Positions 55,027-64,000 of a stretch of DNA of 64,000 nt are shown one piece after another (positions within the stretch are counted from its first letter, which is position 1; each line of letters begins with the position of its first letter). Source of the stretch: an uncultured Caldilinea sp. (lineage in GTDB: Bacteria > Chloroflexota > Anaerolineae > Caldilineales > Caldilineaceae); assembly GCF_937128415.1 (NCBI RefSeq), contig NZ_CAKZMJ010000109.1:1-64000 (forward strand), in the 5' to 3' direction. The notes beneath the pieces are model-generated. The model ran no database searches, was not told the DNA's origin, and was given only the letters and a program-made list of their open reading frames with translations. A program made the position numbers and the translations under genes.

Positions 55027-58000
55027 CTATCTCTGACCTGTTATCTTCACCAGATCGCTCGGCCAGCGCACCAGGATGCGGTAGCCACCGTTCCATGGCG
55101 CTGCGCGGGCGAACTGACTGACTAAGCCTGTGACCTCCCACACTTCGCCCAGCTTCACGTAGGGGCGCTTCCATCCCAGAGAGCTGCGCACCGTCACGCG
55201 CACAGGCTCTGCATCCGCGTCATCCGGATCGCCCAGATAGATGCTGTCGCCCTGCCAGCGGGTGACGACGCCCCGGAACGTGACGAGGCGACCTTCCAGC
55301 GATTCGCCGATCTCATTGACGCGCACCGTCAACGGCTTCGGCGCGACGCCGCTTTGGATGCGCCAGACCTGCTCGGGAGTGTCGAGGATCAACTCGGTCT
55401 CTCCACGGAAGGAGGCCAACCGCCCCCTCAACAAAACCCAATCGCCTGCTTCCAACGGGGGATACTCGCCCCGTCGCAGATAGACGTTGATGCCGATGCC
55501 AGCAGTGACGCCATCCCCCGCCAGGTCGGCCACATAAATGTTGCTGTTGAAGAGCCCCGGCGGCGCCACCACGACGGCGCGAAATTCCACCCAGGCGCCC
55601 AGTCCCATCAGCTTCGCCTGCGCAATCGAACCGGGCGGGCCGCCCGCCTGGCCCGCCGTCGCCTCCGCAGCAGGATTGACAGGAGGTCGGGCTTTGGATG
55701 GCGCTGAAGGTTGCGGCGGCGGCGGGAGAGTTGGCCACGGGGCAAAATCATCGACACCGGTGTTGGCGTTGGCCCCTCCCGGCGTTGCATCAGCGTTCCA
55801 GACCCACGGACCTCCATCCGGGATGCGCGAGACGCTGCGCCCGCGGATCAGCGTTGCGTCCCATTCGATGCGATCGCGCTCGACGCCCTGCGGGTCAAGC
55901 AGCCGGATGACGCCGCCGTCATTGCGCAAACTCAGGCGGTGCGCCTTGCGCAGCAAAAGCAGGCGCTCTCCGCCGCCGAGATAACGCCCTTTGCCGAATT
56001 TCATGCGCTGAGCAGAGGCGTCCTCGTCGCCGTTCGTCAACACCCAACCCTCGAGCGGAATCGGCGCGCGGCCGGGATTGTATAGTTCGATGTACTCGTC
56101 GTTGCTGTCCACGACCCCGTCGCCGTTGTAGTCGTTGCGCGGGGCCGGCAGCACCTCATTGATCAGCAGGTCACCCGTTTCATTCTGCTCGACGAATAGA
56201 GGAGCCGTCACGGCGAAGTCGCCATCAAACTGCGTTGCAACCGCCGTCAAGATGGAGCCGGGAAGCGCGGGTATCGTCAGCGTCCACCTGCCGTCCGGCG
56301 CGGGTCGGTCGAGCTGGTGAATCAGCTTGCCGTCCTGCCAGAGCGCCAGCCCCGCGGCCTCTCCGCTGCGGTCGCCATAGGCAATATGCAGCGTCACCTG
56401 GTTGGCCACAGCCAACCAATTCCCCATCCAGATGCGCTGACCATCCATTGTTTCCGCCTGCATGGTCAGCCATAAACCGGGCGACGTCGTCACCCAGCCG
56501 CGTCGCGCTTGCAGCGCCTCGCGCACGCCATGCGCATCGACGCTGCGCACGGCAAGGCCGGTGTAGCGTGGGCGCAGTTGCGAGACGTCTGCTGAACCGG
56601 GGAGGCTGTTGCCTCCTGGCAGGGAAGGGGCGCGATTGTTCCGCCAGCTTGCAAACCAATCTTTCATATCCGAAGGAGGAGTGCTGGGGGCGGAAGCGAC
56701 CAGGGGGGCCGGACTGAAATTCCCGATGCCGGCGATCACTTGCCAGGGAGCATTCAGCTGGCGGAGATAGTCTTCGACGCCGGGGCGTGAACGGTCCGAC
56801 GGCGGCGCATCATTATAGATGACGATCTCTTCCTTTTCGGCCTTCCAACGCCATGCCGGAATAAAAATGACCTCCGAGGGCAACAACACGGGATAGGTCG
56901 GCGTTTCATCGGCGATGGCGAGGAAGTCCAGCCCTTGCGCAGCCGCCTGCATCAGCAGATAATGCGGAGGAGAGGAGAAACCCGCTGAAAAATTGCTTGC
57001 AGCGCCCGTCGAACCCCAAAGCGCCTGATGCGTTTCATCAAGTCGCACAATCTCTTTTGTTGGCGCAGGGAGAGGCCGGAGCGACTCAAAGGGGCGCGGC
57101 GACCCGGCCATAAATCGATGGCGCAGGTCAGCGGCGGCGACAAAATCGACGCCGGGAACGCGCTGCAACGATTGTCCGGCGCCAGCCGTCAGTAACCCTG
57201 TCAACGAAAGCGAGGCGTAAGCTCCATTCTTATAAGCGACTGCATCCGCCAACAGGCCAGAAGGGGCAAGCAGCACAACCTCGTCCCCGCCATCGTTGAG
57301 CGCCATTGCGCCGCGTCCGAGCCGCCGATCACGTTGGAGCAGTGGAACATCGCCCTCTTGTTTCTCCCATGCCGCATCCGGCGAGCGCCCGAACATCTCT
57401 CGAAAAACGGATGCATTGCGCGCAATCACGTAAACGGCGCCTGCAGGCAGCTCCGCGTCCTCGGGCAGGCGATAGACGCCTTCGTTGTCCCCCGGCGTCT
57501 CTGCATCGCCGATCATCCATCCACGCAACGAGATCGTTTCTGCACCGAGGTTCGTCAAAGCAATATACTCCTGATCGCCGCCCGCAAAATAAACCTCATC
57601 GATCTGGAGCGCGCTGGCGCTCCCAAGAGGAGGCCATGTCTCCGGAAGCGCTGACGGCGTCTCGGTCGGCGCAGGCGCAGGCGTTCCGGCGGCCGTCGCT
57701 TTCCCTGGGCTGCCTTTGTCGGTGTGGACGTCGCTCCAGCGCTGGCTCGCCACCACCCACTCCCCGCTCTCCGGCGAGACGCGCTCAAAGCTCGCTCCCG
57801 CCACCACGCGGCGCCCCACCGCCTCCCCCCACGCAAAGACGTCCACCACGGCCCCGCCCGGCCCATGCAGCGTCACCGCCCCCGCACTGTTGGACAGCTG
57901 CACCGCACCGTACTGATAGTCCGAACGCACGTACCCCGCCAACGCCTCCGCACTCCCGCGCGTCAACACCGCATGCTCCCCAGGCCCCAACACCAGCTCC

Positions 58001-59223
58001 GACGCAATCACGTGGCTGCGACCCGCCCCGTCCGTCAACCGCCAGCCCGCCAGGTTCACTGCCACCTCGTCGGCGTTCACCACCTCGATGTACTCCCCGA
58101 CGGCGTCCTCCACAGCCTTCGGATCCACCATCACCTCGCTCAAACGCACCCGCACAGGCTGCGGCGTCGCCGTCGGCAACACCCACGGCGCCGTCATCGT
58201 CGGCGTCGGCGTATCGGTGGGAGTCGGCGTCGGCGTATCGGTGGGAGTCGGCGTCGGCGTATCGGTGGGAGTCGGTGTCGGCGTGTCGGTGGGAGTCGGT
58301 GTAGGCGTGTCGGTGGACGGCAGTGTAGGCGTGTCGGTGGGAGTCAGCGTGGGCGTATCGGTAGGAGTCGGCGTGGGCGTATCGGTAGGAGTCGGCGTGG
58401 GCGTATCGGTGGGAGTCGGCGTGGGCGTATCGGTAGGAGTCGGCGTGGGCGTATCGGTGGACGGCGGCGTCAGCGTGTCAGTAGGGGTGGGAGTCGGCGT
58501 AGGCGTAAGCGTCTCTGTAGGCGTCAGCGAGGGGGTGGGCGTCGAGGTTTCTGTAGGGGGCGTCAGGACACACACGTTAGGCGGTGAGCTGGCATTGCGG
58601 GGCGCCGGAAACGCGACTTGAAAATCATTGGCATTGTGGTTGGTGTCGATGCAGCCCCCACCCAAACGTTGCACGCTTTCGGTGTTCGAGGCTTTGGGCG
58701 CAGCCTGTCCCTCATATTCACCGGCGTTGCCGTATCCCACCAGATCGATGATTGTCCCTCCCAGGCGCACTCGCACTTTCCCTTGCTCGCGCCCCATGTC
58801 GATGGAGCCGAACAAATCCGGCGTTGGAAGAGGCTGCCCGTTCTCACCCGCTCTTAACTGAATCAACAGGTAGGCGTATGGAGCGATGGTCTTCCCGTTG
58901 AGATTGATCGATTGCCACGTAGAGGAGTTCGCCGCCGCGTATTCAACAACCCAGCCGTCTAATGCAATCTGGTTTGCCGTGGCATTAAATAATTCGATAA
59001 AATCGGCGTTATACGGCGCGCTGTTGTTGCCTCCGCCGCCGTAAACCTGGCTGATACAGACGGTGCATAGGATGCTTTGAGCGCGCGCACCTGCATGGTG
59101 GGCGCTCCAGACCCCACTCCACACCAAACCGATCCCGACTGCTATCCAGAAAAGTCGTCCGACAGGTCGCAAAGGAAGCGCCAAGGGCAATCGGCGAATG
59201 CCCGCCCTGAGCCATGCCAACAT
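55027..59223 (-). CDS. Secreted mosaic protein: lamin-tail, PHP-like and OB-fold domains
   Basis: A 1398-aa secreted protein. After a signal-anchor (about 22-48) come lamin-tail domain 1 (55-215), a Thr/Pro repeat (about 221-342, TPTPTDTPTP), lamin-tail domain 2 (350-510), domain 3 (535-695), a degenerate PHP-like region (727-1016, AAAQGLDFLAIADE with His lost), lamin-tail domain 4 (1017-1156, with NDYNGDGVVDSNDE like a dockerin Ca loop) and two OB-fold regions (1194-1290 and 1304-1395, WVEFRAVVV and LVTFRGVVT). Lamin-tail domains occur in extracellular nucleases and adhesins. No active site was found, so binding to nucleic acid or polymer is a guess. Confidence 0.82.
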   Translation of the reverse strand: MLAWLRAGIRRLPLALPLRPVGRLFWIAVGIGLVWSGVWSAHHAGARAQSILCTVCISQVYGGGGNNSAPYNADFIELFNATANQIALDGWVVEYAAANSSTWQSINLNGKTIAPYAYLLIQLRAGENGQPLPTPDLFGSIDMGREQGKVRVRLGGTIIDLVGYGNAGEYEGQAAPKASNTESVQRLGGGCIDTNHNANDFQVAFPAPRNASSPPNVCVLTPPTETSTPTPSLTPTETLTPTPTPTPTDTLTPPSTDTPTPTPTDTPTPTPTDTPTPTPTDTPTPTPTDTPTLTPTDTPTLPSTDTPTPTPTDTPTPTPTDTPTPTPTDTPTPTPTDTPTPTMTAPWVLPTATPQPVRVRLSEVMVDPKAVEDAVGEYIEVVNADEVAVNLAGWRLTDGAGRSHVIASELVLGPGEHAVLTRGSAEALAGYVRSDYQYGAVQLSNSAGAVTLHGPGGAVVDVFAWGEAVGRRVVAGASFERVSPESGEWVVASQRWSDVHTDKGSPGKATAAGTPAPAPTETPSALPETWPPLGSASALQIDEVYFAGGDQEYIALTNLGAETISLRGWMIGDAETPGDNEGVYRLPEDAELPAGAVYVIARNASVFREMFGRSPDAAWEKQEGDVPLLQRDRRLGRGAMALNDGGDEVVLLAPSGLLADAVAYKNGAYASLSLTGLLTAGAGQSLQRVPGVDFVAAADLRHRFMAGSPRPFESLRPLPAPTKEIVRLDETHQALWGSTGAASNFSAGFSSPPHYLLMQAAAQGLDFLAIADETPTYPVLLPSEVIFIPAWRWKAEKEEIVIYNDAPPSDRSRPGVEDYLRQLNAPWQVIAGIGNFSPAPLVASAPSTPPSDMKDWFASWRNNRAPSLPGGNSLPGSADVSQLRPRYTGLAVRSVDAHGVREALQARRGWVTTSPGLWLTMQAETMDGQRIWMGNWLAVANQVTLHIAYGDRSGEAAGLALWQDGKLIHQLDRPAPDGRWTLTIPALPGSILTAVATQFDGDFAVTAPLFVEQNETGDLLINEVLPAPRNDYNGDGVVDSNDEYIELYNPGRAPIPLEGWVLTNGDEDASAQRMKFGKGRYLGGGERLLLLRKAHRLSLRNDGGVIRLLDPQGVERDRIEWDATLIRGRSVSRIPDGGPWVWNADATPGGANANTGVDDFAPWPTLPPPPQPSAPSKARPPVNPAAEATAGQAGGPPGSIAQAKLMGLGAWVEFRAVVVAPPGLFNSNIYVADLAGDGVTAGIGINVYLRRGEYPPLEAGDWVLLRGRLASFRGETELILDTPEQVWRIQSGVAPKPLTVRVNEIGESLEGRLVTFRGVVTRWQGDSIYLGDPDDADAEPVRVTVRSSLGWKRPYVKLGEVWEVTGLVSQFARAAPWNGGYRILVRWPSDLVKITGQR
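58196..58560. repeat. 24-bp minisatellite coding for Thr/Pro repeats
   Basis: A 24-bp unit such as GTATCGGTGGGAGTCGGCGT repeats about 14 times inside the lamin-tail gene and codes for TPTPTDTP. Two units carry a PSTDTP variant. Homogeneity suggests copy-number changes by slippage. Confidence 0.88.
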
Positions 59224-59413
59224 GCAGCGTCACCTTTCTAGCTGGAGTGGCGGTCTGTTCGTTCAACAGTGCTCAATATGGATTTATTTCGAGATATGCT
59301 TCAATCAACGGAGAGAGGAGATTTTGCGACCATCATACGACCCGACGGCGTGGGCACAGATCGGACAGATGACGCACAAAATTGTAGCAAAATGAAGCAC
59401 AAAAGTAGAGGAT

Positions 59414-60691
<1,278 letters not shown>

Positions 60692-60770
60692 GGCCGATGT
60701 CTCCCTACAAAATTCCGATGAAGCGCGCCCGCCTTCTATGGTACAGTCGCATCTCAAGAAAGGTCGAGAG

Positions 60771-61520
<750 letters not shown>

Positions 61521-61641
61521 GCTACAGAAAAAGACGGACGATGGAATCGTCTCTTCGTCTTGTTTTTTGACTGCAAAAGTTCAGAGCTTCCCCGGAAGAT
61601 GGCGGCGAACATTCCGTATGAGCTGAGAAATGGATTGAGAA

Positions 61642-62577
<936 letters not shown>

Positions 62578-62651
62578 CGGCGATTGTGAACATCGACTCA
62601 ACGCAAACCCAAACGCCGGGACGCGCAGAAAAGCGAGAGCCTTTCCATCGC

Positions 62652-63263
<612 letters not shown>

Positions 63264-63360
63264 ACAAGAACCTCTTTGAGCGATTGATGAATTTTTCACT
63301 ACACAGTCACGAATATAAAAAGCCGATCCTTCGTAGATTCTCTCGTGAAAGTCAAGAGAG

Positions 63361-63698
63361 GCGCAGCTCACAGCTGCGCTTCCTCCCCCTCTCCCACCCT
63401 TGGGAGAGGGGGTTGGGGGGTGAGGGCCTTCTCCCCCCTCTCCCACCCTTGGGAGAGGGGGCCAGGGGGTGAGGGCTCACCACCGGCGCTTCCTTACATT
63501 CCCCAAGGCCTTGTGGGAACATCGAGAGCGTGCGGCTGAGAGCCGCACCTACGATGAAGCTGAGGCCCCATCCGTAAGCGCAGCTCGCAGCTACGCTTCC
63601 TCCCCCTCTCCCACCCTTGGGAGAGGGGGTTGGGGGGTGAGGGCCTTCTCCCCCCTCTCCCACCCTTGGGAGAGGGGGCCAGGGGGTGAAAGCTCACT
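63361..63698. repeat. Duplicated 120-bp repeat cluster
   Basis: A 120-bp block (63361-63480), made of a GCGCAGCT...AGCTGCGC hairpin and two CCTCTCCCACCC/TTGGGAGAGG palindromes, recurs at 63579-63698, nearly identical. Between them a GTGCGGCT-GAG-AGCCGCAC hairpin (about 63530-63548) belongs to the other family seen at 19404-19570. No gene is seen in the 543-nt gap. Confidence 0.85.
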
Positions 63699-63794
63699 AT
63701 TTGCTTAATCCGCCCCTATTGATTCCAAGGTTCAACATGCGTAATTTCTCACTGTGCAACTCTTATTGAATTATGGATGCACAAGGCTTGATTA

Positions 63795-63800
63795 TACAAT
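63795..63800 (+). promoter_or_regulatory. -10 element of a probable leaderless promoter
   Basis: TACAAT (5 of 6) ends 6 nt before the ATG at 63807, so the transcript would begin at the start codon. No clear -35 or Shine-Dalgarno site is present. Confidence 0.4.
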
Positions 63801-63806
63801 TTATCT

Positions 63807-64000
63807 ATGCGAGTCGTCACGTATAACATTCACGGCTGGCGGACAGCCGAGGGGAAGCCCAATCTCGATGCATTGACCGATGTCTTGCGCGCCATCGACG
63901 CCGACATTATCGGCCTGAACGAGGTCTTCTATCCGCGCGTGGTCGAAGGGGATAGCCGACCGGCGTTGGAGGCGCTGGCGGACCGTCTGAAGATGCACTT
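63807..64000 (+). CDS. Endonuclease/exonuclease/phosphatase-family protein (partial)
   Basis: The first 64 residues of an EEP-superfamily phosphodiesterase: the opening VVTYNIHGW carries the conserved Asn, and DADIIGLNEV carries the Mg-binding Glu, with LNEV in place of the commoner LQEV. The frame runs to the window end without a stop. The substrate (nucleic acid, phosphoinositide or other diester) cannot be told from this much sequence. The upstream context is the repeat cluster. Confidence 0.8.
   Translation, partial: MRVVTYNIHGWRTAEGKPNLDALTDVLRAIDADIIGLNEVFYPRVVEGDSRPALEALADRLKMH

Noticed and set aside
58196..58560. Repeat array considered as CRISPR
   Set aside because: Units are contiguous 24-mers with no spacers and stay in frame with the protein.
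57724..58587. Arg/Gly-rich plus-strand frame across the lamin-tail gene
   Set aside because: It arises from the 24-bp minisatellite read on the wrong strand; simple-sequence translation.
63361..63698. Repeat cluster considered as CRISPR
   Set aside because: Only two long copies plus palindromes, with no regular short repeats and no cas genes.

Overview
The window is a GC-rich bacterial chromosome segment, most likely from a Chloroflexota species near Caldilinea/Anaerolineae. I infer this from the gene repertoire: an auracyanin-like cupredoxin lipoprotein, a Gram-positive-type LexA box on uvrA, a T-box on a type-2 ileS, many lipoproteins and Pro/Thr-rich secreted proteins, and sugar ABC operons without their own ATPase. 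No rRNA, tRNA, CRISPR, phage or plasmid backbone genes were seen. The taxonomic call is inference.

Layout. 1-6044 is visibly poorer in G+C than the rest. It holds a minus-strand alpha-xyloside operon (binding protein, two permeases, GH31 alpha-xylosidase) driven from a promoter whose start region carries a perfect 42-bp palindrome. 6045-12593 carries a truncated gene remnant, a membrane-anchored sulfatase-modifying-factor-like protein, a CysQ-like phosphatase, purB, an RlmM-like rRNA methyltransferase and a beta-propeller lipoprotein. 12684-13963 is a nearly perfect tandem duplication of a Uma2-type gene. An unrecognised gene, uvrA and a cupredoxin follow. 19728-25892 holds two medium-chain dehydrogenases divergent from a second sugar ABC operon. 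26259-27958 is a membrane protein and a PCu(A)C copper chaperone with added His-rich and helical parts. 28401-33635 is menF-menD-menB-menC of menaquinone synthesis. 33884-34749 is an arsM gene with an ArsR-type operator/promoter. 34902-43176 is housekeeping and carbon metabolism: an AAC(3)-like acetyltransferase, a ThDP enzyme, DUF2905, an aldo/keto reductase, a YciI-like protein, GH13, icd and a small helical protein. 43343-46818 is a U32-family protein and an SDR. 46844-49331 pairs a PhoD-like phosphatase with a predicted membrane-tethered LuxR-Kelch regulator. 49398-53010 is ileS with promoter and T-box leader. 53050-63263 is a surface/signalling region: a sugar-dehydrogenase-like lipoprotein, a 1398-aa lamin-tail/OB-fold secreted protein, a degenerate histidine kinase divergent from a DUF559-like protein, a secreted protein of unknown function and an HD protein. 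A repeat cluster and the start of an EEP-family hydrolase end the window.

How the genes fit together. Both ABC operons have the order binding protein, MalF-type permease, MalG-type permease, with a strong hairpin after the binding-protein gene. Both need an ATPase encoded elsewhere. The men genes feed a quinone-based respiratory chain, and the cupredoxin and copper chaperone fit an aerobic respiratory chain. The most unusual material is the LuxR-TM-Kelch protein, the kinase-like protein lacking its phosphoacceptor His, the lamin-tail/PHP-like/OB mosaic protein, and the swapped GxHH signature in IleRS together with its T-box.
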